A stretch of DNA of 64,000 nt, from positions 992,001-1,056,000 of the forward strand of contig CDRNVI010000012.1 in the NCBI GenBank assembly GCA_977017575.1, read 5' to 3'. This DNA comes from Paramoeba atlantica (lineage: Eukaryota; Discosea). This document shows, piece by piece, positions 1-9,543 of the stretch. The translations under genes were made by a program, and so were the position numbers. Below the pieces are notes generated by a model that was not told where the DNA came from, did no database searches, and worked only from the letters and a program-made list of their open reading frames with translations. The stretch's first letter is position 1; each line of letters opens with the position of its first letter.

Positions 1-151
1 ATCAAAGAAGACTGCTCCGAAACGCAAAGCGAGCCCAGCCAAAAAAAATTCTAAGAAGATAGTCAAAAAGGCAAGTAAAAAGAGCATGAAAAAGCCCATT
101 GCGAAGAAACTTGCCAAAAAATCAGTTGCGAAGAAAGTAAAAAAGGCGTAA
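1..151 (+). CDS. Histone H1-like lysine-rich protein, 3' end only
   Basis: The frame from base 2 to the TAA at 149-151 encodes 49 residues made almost wholly of Lys, Ala, Ser, Pro and Val, with repeated KK pairs and AKK/SKK steps. Linker histone H1 binds linker DNA and compacts chromatin in the nucleus. In kinetoplastids H1 is short and equals only the basic C-terminal tail of other eukaryotic H1 proteins, which is what this fragment resembles. The start lies outside the window, so a globular domain upstream cannot be excluded. Another basic nuclear protein with a Lys-rich tail is the main alternative. Confidence 0.6.
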   Translation, partial: SKKTAPKRKASPAKKNSKKIVKKASKKSMKKPIAKKLAKKSVAKKVKKA

Positions 152-460
152 ACGCTCGATGCCAAGTACCGTTGTGCAAACAGACACGAAGTTGTAGGCT
201 GATGTCTATACTGTAGTCCACGTCGATGCTTTGTTGTATTACATTCCCCAACTACGAAGCGTTTTCGGCATCTGCGCCGAAGATTTGACCTGTTTTTATA
301 GTGTAACCGAACAGTCATTTCATTTTGTGTCATACTGCATAGAAAAAAATATCAATAGAACAAAGTTTTCTATTTGAAGCTTTTTCAGTGCATCGATTTG
401 AAGGAAATCATTCACTATTTTTAATTAAAGATTGCTTTCCTAATCGTTTTCTCTTTTTCG
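152..460. other. Intergenic region
   Basis: No supported gene. The last 40 bases are pyrimidine-rich and would suit a trans-splice acceptor for the gene starting at 461. Confidence 0.5.
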
Positions 461-1474
461 ATGAAAAAGTTGTTCCAACTGTGGCTTACGCCTACGTCCG
501 TCCTACCACTCCCCGGTCTCTACATATTTCGCGAAGCATTTTCTCCACAGAATGTCCCCAGTTGTTTACCTCCTTCAGAAGCGGCCGCGCGGTACGTCAG
601 CGGTTCGTTGCTTCAGTCATCCTCACCTGAGACCTTAATGATACAGCTCATGCGAGAGAACTTCTTACCATATCTTATTCAGCGCATTCGTAGCTTCCCC
701 TCCGACAATATACCCTCCGAGACGGAAGCTTCTCCCGTAGCCCAATACGCATCCCAGTTATACGCCCTGGAAACCATATCTGCACTGCGTCACAACTTAT
801 CCAAAGAAGACACGTTCCGCTCGGTCTTACAATGGTTTCAGTACCGTCAGGCGTTTCGATCCTCGGTACATCTAATCCGGGACAGTCGATGTTTACATCA
901 AGCGAGTCCCGAGATTTCGTATTTTGATTTCATCAAAGACATGGGTTCGTTGTGTGCGAAAACAACCGACCTGGACTCAACTTGTGTGAACGTTCTTGGT
1001 CTCACGGGAAAGGGGTTGGCAAACACTAGTCATCGAGACACCGCGGTGGGATGGGATCAGATGGGTCAATTCCTGTCTCGTAAACTCTCTCCTGAGATTT
1101 CCATGATTACACAAACCGCAAAAGACCTGCAGGCGCAGCAAAACAAAATGACACAGAAAAGTTTTGTTTGGTGCTTCCTGCGATTGTGGTGTTGTGTGGC
1201 GGTGGCCTGGCGTGGATCTTCCAGCATCGATGACCTGCAAAGTGTCTTCGCGTCCCACCAGTGGGTGTTGACCACACACTACATCACACGGACGTGTGAG
1301 GAGGTGAGGGGGAGGTTGAGCTCGGAGAAGGCGCTGTCCGAGACCCGCACGGGTTCTCCCTTGACGCAGGATGTCATGCACAAGTTGTTGTGTCGTACCC
1401 CGTTGGATGTGCCTCCGCCAGCGACGATACCGATCCCAGCGAAGCGTTTGCTTCCGACGGAGGAAGGAGTCTAG
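461..1474 (+). CDS. Hypothetical protein, possibly mitochondrial
   Basis: An ATG-started frame of 337 aa, directly after a T/C-rich stretch. I do not recognise the family. The first 30 residues are hydrophobic with few acids and could be a mitochondrial presequence. Around residues 230-250 a Trp/Cys/Leu-rich segment (QKSFVWCFLRLWCCVAVAWRG) is long enough to span a membrane. The rest looks helical and the C-terminus is Pro-rich. Base composition, strand and spacing match the neighbouring housekeeping genes. An unassigned mitoribosomal or inner-membrane protein is one possibility, but nothing in the sequence proves it. Confidence 0.65.
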   Translation: MKKLFQLWLTPTSVLPLPGLYIFREAFSPQNVPSCLPPSEAAARYVSGSLLQSSSPETLMIQLMRENFLPYLIQRIRSFPSDNIPSETEASPVAQYASQLYALETISALRHNLSKEDTFRSVLQWFQYRQAFRSSVHLIRDSRCLHQASPEISYFDFIKDMGSLCAKTTDLDSTCVNVLGLTGKGLANTSHRDTAVGWDQMGQFLSRKLSPEISMITQTAKDLQAQQNKMTQKSFVWCFLRLWCCVAVAWRGSSSIDDLQSVFASHQWVLTTHYITRTCEEVRGRLSSEKALSETRTGSPLTQDVMHKLLCRTPLDVPPPATIPIPAKRLLPTEEGV

Positions 1475-1735
1475 GGAAGTTGTGTAAAATCGTGTAGTAT
1501 AGAAAATAGGCTTAAAAAATCTACATTACTCGAAATTTTTCTCGCTGTTTCGTTGAATTTAGTTGTTGGAAATTTATTGCACATGTTTAGATCAAGCATT
1601 CTCGACGGATGAGACTCAAAAAATGGTAGTATATTTTTGAAGGTACGCACGAATCGTAAAGCGTTTGCATGTTCTTGCAGTCTACTTTTTTATACACCCT
1701 TTTTTTATATTACATAGACTTCAATCCGTGCAGCG

Positions 1736-1939
1736 ATGCTGTTCATTGGAACACTCGTTTTTATTTTCATTGGGACTGCACTGGCTGCAACGCTACACTT
1801 GTGGGCATCGGAACGCACTCGCCTTTTAAGGATCCTCATCCCCCTAGGACTTTTTTGTATGTGGCTATCCTACGCAATAATTTATGTGGCCCAGATTCAT
1901 CCGTTAATTATCCCGACGCGCATCAGGCAGTCTCATTAA
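1736..1939 (+). CDS. V-type H+-ATPase subunit e (Vma9/ATP6V0E-like)
   Basis: A 67-residue protein with two membrane segments: residues 2-22 (LFIGTLVFIFIGTALAATLH) and about 33-54. The second ends in a Q-x-x-P-L-I-x-P pattern (AQIHPLIIP), the hallmark of V-ATPase subunit e, where relatives read roughly AQLNPLFGP. Subunit e is a small component of the Vo proton-translocating sector. The length is close to the usual 70-80 aa. A pyrimidine tract and CAG end at 1733, three bases before the ATG, a very short 5' leader typical of trans-spliced genes. Small size keeps this short of certain. Confidence 0.75.
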   Translation: MLFIGTLVFIFIGTALAATLHLWASERTRLLRILIPLGLFCMWLSYAIIYVAQIHPLIIPTRIRQSH

Positions 1940-2291
1940 TGTTATGACTATTATAGTCTTAAGTCCTGTATATTACCACGTTGAGTCTGATGAAGCGTAG
2001 TATAAATATACATAATTCTGGTGTGCGTTTGGGCGCCTTTTTCTTAGTAAAACACGTAATTGAGTATTGGGACATTTCTTTGCCGCTTCCACGGGTGTAC
2101 CGAAGTGTTCAAACATTTGTAAAAATTAATTAAGCTATACATTTTAGAACACCCTTTCGGAATTCACACTCTTGGGATGCTGCTGAAGCAAACAAATTCC
2201 ATTTATTTGCAATAAATCAACAAATTTGCAACGAATCAATAAATACCTTTTGATTATTCAGGTATTTTACAACGACTATGCACTTGAGCAA

Positions 2292-2948
2292 ATGCTTCCG
2301 ACTATTTTATTTTTCAGTGTCGATGTCCCACTGCGAGCAAGTAGAGTGCGTGGCTCTGCCCTGCCCCAGGAATATATGCTGTCTCGATTCGTAAATACTC
2401 TGCTTATTAAAGACAAGTCATGGACTGATAATACACCTGCATGTGAATGGAAATTCGTCGAATGCGATACTGATAAGCATGTTACTTCGCTAAAGTGGCA
2501 AAGCAACATGTTTCAAGACTCTCTCGCTGATTCATTAACTATAAAGGGTGAACTGCAGTGGGTGTACACACCTCATACGTTGCTCTTCTTTAGAGCTTAT
2601 ATGCAGGCTTTATTTGGCTCTCTACATCTCTCTTTACTGCCGCCTCGTTTAATAACATTTGACATCGCTTTGAATAGATGTAGTGGGCATTTAGATCTGA
2701 CACATTTGCCCTGTTCATTGGTAACTTTGGATTTAAATTTCAATAAATTTGAAGGTGAAATCGATCTTTCGTGTCTTCCTGCGTCTTTAAAAACCCTGAA
2801 CCTGTGTTCTAATGAACTTTATGGTAATGTAGATTTGACTAAAATTTCTAAGGACATAGAAAGTATAAAACTTGCCAAAAATTACTTTTTCATACCCGAA
2901 ACTATACCCGAAAAAGTATTTTTCGGAATTCAAAAGAATAAACAATAG
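2292..2948 (+). CDS. LRR family protein, copy 1
   Basis: 218 aa from the first in-frame ATG; the frame is open further upstream but has no ATG. A short hydrophobic start leads to RASRVRGSALPQEY, the family signature, then an LRR cap-like block with W and ACEWKFVEC. The C-terminal half holds leucine-rich repeats of about 23 residues with the core L-x-x-L-x-L-x-x-N-x-F-x-G-x-x-D-L. Repeat 1 is degenerate. LRRs bind protein or glycan ligands, and the N-cap resembles the W-x-G-V-x-C motif of plant and kinetoplastid PSA-type LRRs. Relatives lie at 14519, 45573 and 62216. No GPI or membrane anchor is visible. Function unknown. Confidence 0.75.
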   Translation: MLPTILFFSVDVPLRASRVRGSALPQEYMLSRFVNTLLIKDKSWTDNTPACEWKFVECDTDKHVTSLKWQSNMFQDSLADSLTIKGELQWVYTPHTLLFFRAYMQALFGSLHLSLLPPRLITFDIALNRCSGHLDLTHLPCSLVTLDLNFNKFEGEIDLSCLPASLKTLNLCSNELYGNVDLTKISKDIESIKLAKNYFFIPETIPEKVFFGIQKNKQ

Positions 2949-3333
2949 TTTGAGAATATTACATCAAATCTACTGTACAGTACTTGGTGTCTATGCCCTG
3001 TAGTACTTGGGTGTACATGCTCTGTGTATTGGGGGATAATACAGTATGTATGAGCTGCACGGGGTTTATTACAAAAACAAATTCGTAAGATACTACTGAG
3101 CTCCAAGAATAACATTTCGATAGCATTCATTGGCTTGCATTCTTTATTCATATTTATTGCGGGTGGCGGGCATTAAAAAACAGACCTTTCTTTGTTTTTT
3201 GTTTTATTTAAAATCACTCATAATTTACATACTTGTTATGTATGTATGTATGTACTTGTTATGAAAAGTTGTGAAAAGTTATGAAAAGGAGAGTACATTG
3301 TGCGTCTTTCGTATACAAAAAATACTTTTAACT
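2949..3333. repeat. AT-rich intergenic region with a short TATG microsatellite
   Basis: No gene seen. At 3236-3256 there is a short (TATG)n run, followed by imperfect repeats of GAAAAGTT between 3261 and 3290. Confidence 0.55.
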
Positions 3334-3360
3334 CTTATTTTTCCACTTTTTCGTTTCTAG
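3334..3360 (+). promoter_or_regulatory. Putative trans-splice acceptor (pyrimidine tract + AG)
   Basis: A T/C-rich run ends in TTTCTAG at 3360, five bases before the ATG of the thiol dioxygenase at 3366. It has the form of a spliced-leader acceptor. It also excludes the upstream non-ATG extension of that frame. Confidence 0.55.
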
Positions 3361-3365
3361 TACAC

Positions 3366-4313
3366 ATGGCCCTGCGCCGCTTGTTAGATTTATGCCGAAA
3401 GCATCATGCCACGACACCCATATCTAAAGTACGGGAAAGTTTATCCCAATTGGATTTTCATGGAGACATATATCCGCTCTTAACGGGAAATGAGTTACGT
3501 GGTAAGAATCAGTGTGACGAGAAAACAGTTACGTCAGGAAAAGCGGATAGAAAAAAGCGTTTTGAAACTTTTGAAGTAGCGAAATATCTTGCTGACAACT
3601 CTCCAATAAGGGGGGACAATGATGTAGACACACAATATAAAAGAATAGATTTCAACCCTCCGCACAAGAAAATACGTCGATCCGTTTTTCATGAAAAGGC
3701 AAAGTTTCTTAAAGAGGCCAATCAACGTTCGATAGGCACAGTATGCTTTTCAGAAAATGTTTGCCATAGTCTCGTGCTTTTCGCACTCCCCGCTCACACA
3801 ACTATTCCTCTTCACGATCATCCTTCCATGCACGTGCTTTTGAGAGTGTTGTGCGGTCGAATAAAAATTCGTGCATTTGACCCTATAGGTTCTTGCGTCG
3901 CGAAAAAGATTACAGGAACTTCTTCGGGACCTCCTTTTGGGAATTCAGTGGCTGTTCATTGTGTGTACGATAGATGGGTCTCAAGCGAAGAAAATGTACT
4001 CCAAATTCATCCCAATGCAAAAGGTGGGGTCTTTCACGAGATTAGTACACAAGATGAGGTTGGTGTCTTTATTGATTATATTACACCACCGTATTACACA
4101 GCACCATTACATCTTCCTTGTACTTATTATACCCTAGAAAACATTTCCGGGCCAATGCAAGTTAAACAAAATTCTAAAGAACAAAGCAGATCCTCTGAAT
4201 CTATTGATTCATCTACTCCCGAGTCATGTACTGAACAGATTTTTCATTTACAGGCTCTTTCACGAGAACCTAGCATCCCAATGCATTCTCTTTCGATGGA
4301 ACATTCAGCGTAA
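3366..4313 (+). CDS. Thiol dioxygenase, ADO/plant cysteine oxidase type
   Basis: 315 aa, cupin-fold PCO/ADO family. These non-haem Fe(II) enzymes add O2 to the thiol of cysteamine or of N-terminal cysteine, feeding oxygen-sensing N-degron pathways in plants and animals. Visible hallmarks are LHDHPSMH (about residues 148-155; the metal His pair), a later HPNAKGGVFHEI supplying the third His, and the family end signature FIDYITPPYY...PCTYY. The N-terminal 130 residues are charged and less conserved. A Ser-rich tail of about 50 residues follows the fold. The start is set by the acceptor AG at 3360. The choice between a cysteamine and a peptide-cysteine substrate cannot be made here. Confidence 0.85.
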   Translation: MALRRLLDLCRKHHATTPISKVRESLSQLDFHGDIYPLLTGNELRGKNQCDEKTVTSGKADRKKRFETFEVAKYLADNSPIRGDNDVDTQYKRIDFNPPHKKIRRSVFHEKAKFLKEANQRSIGTVCFSENVCHSLVLFALPAHTTIPLHDHPSMHVLLRVLCGRIKIRAFDPIGSCVAKKITGTSSGPPFGNSVAVHCVYDRWVSSEENVLQIHPNAKGGVFHEISTQDEVGVFIDYITPPYYTAPLHLPCTYYTLENISGPMQVKQNSKEQSRSSESIDSSTPESCTEQIFHLQALSREPSIPMHSLSMEHSA

Positions 4314-4478
4314 GGAGGTACGTTCCTGAAGGAAAAAGCGCGTAATAATTTCGCCACGTAGAAGTGATATGTTTTTAATAGTTAGGTGTAAGGAATTTTT
4401 TAAAACGTTTATGATGTGTGTTTCTATGGTGTGTGTTGCATACTCAATGTAGGTTTTTTATATTTTCTCCGACACTTT

Positions 4479-5363
4479 ATGGAAGCGGGATCTACCTTCA
4501 ACCCTTTCTTGTTTTTCGGATTCCCCGACTGGTTGACTAATATTTTCACTTTCTTCAGTGAAGAGCAGATATTGAGCAGAAAACTGGTGAAATTGGCAGC
4601 CAAATGTGGTTGGTCAGGTCTGAGAGATCGTGCACTGGAACAGCCTTATTGTGATACAGCAGAATCCATATTTAGTTCCGTAAACAACAGAATTCGCGAT
4701 CGACTTCCACCTAAAAATATGGATGATAATAGTTCTGCTACTGAGGCCTCCAATGGCGAGGGGCAGGACACTGAAAAACTTGTTCTTTCCAGTGCATCAC
4801 TTTCTGCATCGGGAATACTTTGCAATCTGAAAGCCTCTTCGGCTTTAAACGAATCAGAGAATGCTTATCTAAACTGGTTTCGTCGCTTACCACACGGCAA
4901 ATGCAATTCGCATCTCATCTCTGTTAATGTTGAATTCGTAGAACAGTGGCCTAAAGCCCGGTATGTGGAATGCTGGCGAAACAAAGTGGAAATTCCCAAA
5001 GATTTCGAAAGCCAAATACCATCGCGGGCAGAGTCCACTTTTCCTGAAAGAAAATCAAGTCCAATGGAACCGGAATTTTGTATTGGGGAAATAGAGGTCG
5101 TACACCAAGCGTCTTCCGATGTCGATGATGCGAATCCAGAGAAGGGTGGATACGTAGTTGATTTCTCTACATTAAAGCGAAACGTATCATCCGTGAATAT
5201 CAATAAAAATGTAAGTACACGAGATCAGACGTTTTCCGTGGAGGATGACAAAAATTCTGGCAATGCTACGCAATTTCTGATCGTACCTGGACCGAAGACG
5301 GAACCTTTATGTCTTACCGTTTCAACTTATAGTGTATCCACCATTGTATCGTGCGGGTCATGA
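4479..5363 (+). CDS. Hypothetical protein, Ser-rich C-terminal half
   Basis: 294 aa from the first in-frame ATG. The N-terminal 60 residues are ordered and aromatic (NPFLFFGFPDWLTNIFTFFSEEQ), then LVKLAAKCGW. The remainder is polar, rich in Ser, Asn and Glu, and probably disordered, with one more ordered block (YLNWFRRLP...VNVEFVEQWPKARYVECW) near the middle. I recognise no domain. Strand and composition match the host array, so a fast-evolving host gene is the likely reading. Confidence 0.6.
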   Translation: MEAGSTFNPFLFFGFPDWLTNIFTFFSEEQILSRKLVKLAAKCGWSGLRDRALEQPYCDTAESIFSSVNNRIRDRLPPKNMDDNSSATEASNGEGQDTEKLVLSSASLSASGILCNLKASSALNESENAYLNWFRRLPHGKCNSHLISVNVEFVEQWPKARYVECWRNKVEIPKDFESQIPSRAESTFPERKSSPMEPEFCIGEIEVVHQASSDVDDANPEKGGYVVDFSTLKRNVSSVNINKNVSTRDQTFSVEDDKNSGNATQFLIVPGPKTEPLCLTVSTYSVSTIVSCGS

Positions 5364-6217
5364 ACCTAGCCTCTAAAAGTCTAGCATTTATCATGGGACC
5401 TTCTTTGGTATTATTCTTTCTAACTAAGCACGTAATGCATGCAGCATAGGCTCTCATGTAACAAAGGTTTGCACATTTTAGCATATTCTAGTCTGTCCTA
5501 GATTTACTTTTATTTTTTTGATTCGGTTTCTCACACGTTTCAAAAATTTGAAATTGGAACTCTCTGGGTTGAGAATCATTGTATACTGAATTAAAATAGT
5601 GGCTACAGCACACTGGCATTCATGCTTCAATACGACTTGTCCGGAGTGTTGTGATGCGTATTAGCACTCGACAAACATTTATGTGAAGTGCACATACAAG
5701 ACTTGTTAGTTAAACTTCAGATAGGAATTTAGGAGCATTTTTCCTGGTGGGTTTTTTCATGATTGAGCAAGTGTAATAGAGTATCACTCAGATTTGTACG
5801 AACGTTCAATTTTATTTACTCCGACGGCAGCATACAAAAATGGCGCATATGGAATATACATGCAATGTATATACAACACATTGTACAATACAATGTATTG
5901 ATCCAGATTTTAGAAAAGAGAATATAGACTTGAGAAATTAATCTTTTTTCTCTTTTTTATTACATATTTTCTCATAATCATTATGAGAAAGTAAATACTT
6001 ATTAATAGCGAAGAAAATAGGCGCTTCAGACAGTATCAGTATCGTAGCTATTCTGTACCAGTATATGAACATGGGTACATCATACATAATATGGTCCATA
6101 AAATTTATATGGTCCATTTATCTTTATTGCCATCTTATAGTAAAATAACTATAAATAATCGCACTTATCGTTAGAGACAATGTTGTTAGGGTTTCTGGTA
6201 CTTGTACGCATCTATCC
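5364..6217. other. Long AT-rich intergenic region
   Basis: About 850 bases without a supported gene on either strand. It holds small AT palindromes near 5860-5900 (ATACAATGTATTG-like) and two copies of ATATGGTCCAT around 6090-6118. No RNA gene was recognised. Confidence 0.5.
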
Positions 6218-6934
6218 ATGACATCACTCGATTCAACTACCCCTTCAGGAGATTCAATATTTCTTGTCCTGACATATTTACACCCGGAGATGCTTCCCGA
6301 GCATCTAACGCAGCTTCTTTCCCCTTTTGCCCACATCACGTCAGTGGATATATGCCACAATCCACCCCCTTCACGTGGCACCGTTCAAGTGGAATCTACT
6401 GAGGCTGCAGATCTTCTCATCTCCGCGCTGCACGGTCGATATTCTCTGTGCGCGCATCCCCTTATTGTGGCGTACAGCGAGAAAACAGCCCAAATTTCGC
6501 CTTTTGGCATCGCGCACAGTGTCACTATCAGAGAGTTAATTGGCGGATCCGGACGACCCTCAGGAGTGCTATCACACTCTCCTCCCGGAGTGCGTTCATC
6601 TTTTCCCAATGAAGCTTCTGCGCTACGAACGGGCACAACTTCCGCAATGCCTTCAAACCCTGTTTACTCGGGAATTTTTAACCCATCACTACCTTCCCCG
6701 ATAGCTGAAGCGGTTCCCTTATCTTTTCACGTTGCACCCCCCTTAACCACGCACTTACATTCACATCCATATCGCAATTCTACATCACATCGAAACGAAA
6801 ACCCTGTTTTATTAACTGGCTTACATCGCGGAGTCAGAAGTACGAACGGAAATACCGGAGCAAGAGAGATGCAAAAATTAAATCCCAGTGCACAACCTTT
6901 TGAACCATCGCGCGCAGAGCACCAAAATAAATAA
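6218..6934 (+). CDS. RRM-domain RNA-binding protein
   Basis: 238 aa. Residues about 13-88 form one RNA recognition motif: RNP2-like SIFLVLTYL, an alpha-1 region with HLTQLLSPFAHITSVDI, RNP1-like SRGTVQV, then AADLLISALHGRYSLCAHPLIVAYSEK for the last helix and strand. RNP1 has lost the usual aromatic residues, so binding may be weakened or altered. The remaining 150 residues are Pro/Ser/His-rich and look disordered. Single-RRM proteins of this build are common in kinetoplastids, where RNA-binding proteins control genes after transcription. The target is unknown. Confidence 0.7.
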   Translation: MTSLDSTTPSGDSIFLVLTYLHPEMLPEHLTQLLSPFAHITSVDICHNPPPSRGTVQVESTEAADLLISALHGRYSLCAHPLIVAYSEKTAQISPFGIAHSVTIRELIGGSGRPSGVLSHSPPGVRSSFPNEASALRTGTTSAMPSNPVYSGIFNPSLPSPIAEAVPLSFHVAPPLTTHLHSHPYRNSTSHRNENPVLLTGLHRGVRSTNGNTGAREMQKLNPSAQPFEPSRAEHQNK

Positions 6935-7184
6935 GTTATTTCAGCATTTTTTCTGTTCTTGAGAGATATTACTGTCGTAAAAAACTTTCTATGTGAAGTA
7001 CATTGATTCAGGTCCTTCTTCGGTTCTTTTTTATTCTATTTGTTAATCGCTGGGACTTCCTCGGATCACATTTACGAAAACATCACCTCGTTTTTCCTAC
7101 TTTGAGTAGCAGCGACGTAATCTTCTACTTTCCTTTATGATGATAGAAAACAAATGATGTATATTTCAGAAGTCTGACCCACTG

Positions 7185-8327
7185 ATGCAACGCACTTTGC
7201 TCCGTTTTCACGGGCTCCTTCAATTTCCCTGTGGCTCTGGTCACCTCACGATCGGTCGCGGAACTGAATTTATGGTCCCCAGCAACGACATTTACCACGA
7301 TCCCGTAGCGCTGCGTGAACGTCTCGACCTCGACGGCTTTCTATACTTTAAAGACATTCTTCCCCGTGACCACCTCACACGCTCCCTCCTCTCCCTACAA
7401 ACCCAACTCCAACACCTTGGTATACTTCTCCCCAACAGTTTTGAATTTAATCCTCACTACCACAACCTTAAAACCAACCCACCCCAAACAAACCCCCCAA
7501 ACCACCCGCCCTCCGAAATCCAACCTCAATGCCACAACAACAACAATAACAACAACAACAATGATAACAACAACAATAACAACAACAACAATGATAACAA
7601 CAACAACAATTGCAATAACAACAATAGCATCAACAACAATAATAATAACCACAACAACAACAACAACAGCAACAATAATAATCATGACCACAACCCCCTC
7701 CCCCCACCCCCCCTCGACCTCCCCTCCCTCACCCACGGCCCCAAACTCCTCTCCATCGTCCGCCACGTCTTCGGCGCCCCCGTCCGCCCCTTCCCCGCCC
7801 CCACCGCCGCCCTCCTCGAGGTCGCCCCCCGCGCCGAGCCCCACACCTTCCACATGGACGCCGTCTACCTCACCCGCGGCACCCGCCTCGTGTTAACCGC
7901 CTGGCTCCCCCTCACCGACACCCCCCTCCGTCGCGGCCCCCTCGTGTGTGTGCGCTCCAGCAACTCCCACCCCAGCACCGAGAGACTGCGCCACACCTAC
8001 GGGCTCTACGACGCCCACAGCGGGGCCGTCGCCGGGGCCGGGGGGTACAGCGCGGACCCCCGGGAGGTGGAGGGGATGGGTCGGGGGTGCGTGACGGCCT
8101 CGATGAGGGCCGGGGACCTGGTGTTGTTCGGGGTCTACACCATGCACGGGTTTCTAACGAACCAGTGTGCCGGGGTGCGGGTCTCCGCGGAGTCGAAGTG
8201 GTTTCTGGAGGGGGATGGGGCGGGACCGGATGAGAGGTATTGCGGGCATAGGGTGGGGGGTGGGGGTGGGGGGGTGGGGAAGGTGATGAGTTTGGAGGAG
8301 GCAAAGAGGACAGTGTGGGGTTTGTGA
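7185..8327 (+). CDS. Phytanoyl-CoA dioxygenase (PhyH)-like protein with poly-Asn insert
   Basis: 380 aa, Fe(II)/2-oxoglutarate oxygenase fold of the PhyH family. Early on it has LDLDGFLYFKDILPRDHL, the usual PhyH start. The metal triad is visible as HxD in FHMDAVYL (about 222-224) and a distal His in YTMHGFLTNQ (about 319), followed by an Arg (RVSAES) that could bind 2-oxoglutarate. Residues about 117-170 are an Asn/His-rich low-complexity insert encoded by AAC/AAT repeats (7530-7690), placed before the catalytic core and probably a surface loop. A TTTCAG acceptor ends at 7169. The third base is C-rich before about 8030 and G-rich after it. Substrate unknown. Confidence 0.72.
   Translation: MQRTLLRFHGLLQFPCGSGHLTIGRGTEFMVPSNDIYHDPVALRERLDLDGFLYFKDILPRDHLTRSLLSLQTQLQHLGILLPNSFEFNPHYHNLKTNPPQTNPPNHPPSEIQPQCHNNNNNNNNNDNNNNNNNNNDNNNNNCNNNNSINNNNNNHNNNNNSNNNNHDHNPLPPPPLDLPSLTHGPKLLSIVRHVFGAPVRPFPAPTAALLEVAPRAEPHTFHMDAVYLTRGTRLVLTAWLPLTDTPLRRGPLVCVRSSNSHPSTERLRHTYGLYDAHSGAVAGAGGYSADPREVEGMGRGCVTASMRAGDLVLFGVYTMHGFLTNQCAGVRVSAESKWFLEGDGAGPDERYCGHRVGGGGGGVGKVMSLEEAKRTVWGL
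7530..7690 (+). repeat. AAC/AAT trinucleotide repeat inside the PhyH-like gene
   Basis: An impure run of AAC, AAT and GAT triplets encodes mainly Asn. All three forward frames stay open across much of it, giving long Thr- or Ile/Thr-rich shadow frames. Confidence 0.9.
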
Positions 8328-8524
8328 GGAAAGGGGGGATGGGGGGAAATACGGGAAGCATGTTTTGAAATGGTTTTGATCACATTCAAGATAAAGCCCC
8401 TTTCTCAAAGAAGGTTTCTTCTTTTATATTCGTTATGTTCTTTTTTTGTCGAGACCATCCCATTATTTATACCAACCTATTCTCCTACACAATCTGTTTC
8501 AACTTTACACACACACACACACCC

Positions 8525-9235
8525 ATGCTCCACCGCACCTCTCTGCGACGCTGGTTGCGTAACCCCCACGGGGACAAGCAAACCCCACCCGAGACATTTT
8601 TTCCCTACCGAACGGAAAAAATTCTCTTCAAGTATTCCCACGGGGAGAAGTACGAGGGACCGTTGTGTCGACGACTAAAGAAGCCAGACAAGTACCGCCC
8701 CCATGGCATCCCGCGTGATCTCGGGGAGTACCCTCGGAACTACGTGCTGCGACATCTCTACTTCAACCAACCTATCAGTGCCCCCGGGTTATGGGAGGTG
8801 TTAAAGAAACAGCCCGACGTGCCGCTGGACTCCCGACGTCACCTTACGCTGCTGCTCAAGTGGGCACGTCTGGAGGACTGGGTTTTCTTTGAGAAGAACC
8901 AGGACAGCAATCAGTGGGTGTGTAACATTACACGGAATAAGTACCCCGAGGTTCAGACCCTGGTACGGGAATACCGTGACGCGGAGAGGAAGGCGGAAGA
9001 GGAAAAAAAGATGAGCCAGCGGCTGGAGGAAACAGAGAAGGAAAAGGAGGTGAGATTTCTTAGGAAGCAAAATATGCAGCTTTTACAATGGGAGCTTATT
9101 CAAGCCGCCGAGCGTTTATATGAGTATGACCCGGAGGAGTATCTTCAATTACCGTTTGTAAAAGAGCCGCACGTGTATCGTCTCCAATGGTATAAGCCGG
9201 ATTCTACTGAACTCTTAGATTTGTCTGGAAAATAG
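8525..9235 (+). CDS. Basic protein, probably mitochondrial; family not recognised
   Basis: 236 aa from the first ATG (MLHRTSLRRWLRNPHG), whose Arg-rich, acid-poor start looks like a mitochondrial import signal. The upstream open frame has no ATG. The body is charged and basic: a folded region RNYVLRHLYFNQPISAPGLW, a helix-rich block LTLLLKWARLEDWVFFEKN, then a long charged helix (residues about 155-185, EAERKAEEEKK type). The form is that of kinetoplastid-specific mitoribosomal proteins, but no signature proves it. Its position among mitochondrial genes is only weak support. Confidence 0.65.
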   Translation: MLHRTSLRRWLRNPHGDKQTPPETFFPYRTEKILFKYSHGEKYEGPLCRRLKKPDKYRPHGIPRDLGEYPRNYVLRHLYFNQPISAPGLWEVLKKQPDVPLDSRRHLTLLLKWARLEDWVFFEKNQDSNQWVCNITRNKYPEVQTLVREYRDAERKAEEEKKMSQRLEETEKEKEVRFLRKQNMQLLQWELIQAAERLYEYDPEEYLQLPFVKEPHVYRLQWYKPDSTELLDLSGK

Positions 9236-9543
9236 TATTGAACTTAAAAATATTTATTAAGTTGGAATCCTTTAGCTGCATGATGATTGTATCCAATAAT
9301 AGCGGAAACTGCCCTCGGGCCTTCATGAAAAGCTTTACTCCAAAGTGCACTGACGCAAGGTTTTCCTACTGTAGAAGTAATATGGTAAATTATCCGAAAA
9401 GTTAGTTAGGAGTTAGTAATTTGCACTTTTATGTTCATTTCGCTTTCGAATTTGTATTCGGTTTTCTTCATTAATGTTGGTAACTTTGCAGTTAAGGCGC
9501 AACACATAGTTTCGCGAAGCCACTCAATCCGGAGACGCAGTAA

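Noticed and set aside
1669-1947. Alternative 92-codon + frame overlapping V-ATPase subunit e
   Set aside because: Different frame without signature; the 67-residue frame has two membrane segments and the QxxPLIxP motif.
7395-7853. Minus-strand and alternate + frames over the AAC repeat (Val/Ile-rich, Thr-rich)
   Set aside because: They are shadows of the trinucleotide repeat; the PhyH motifs are in the main + frame.
7912-8408. Several Pro- or Arg-rich minus-strand frames near 8 kb
   Set aside because: They arise from the G-rich coding strand of the PhyH gene and show no domain.
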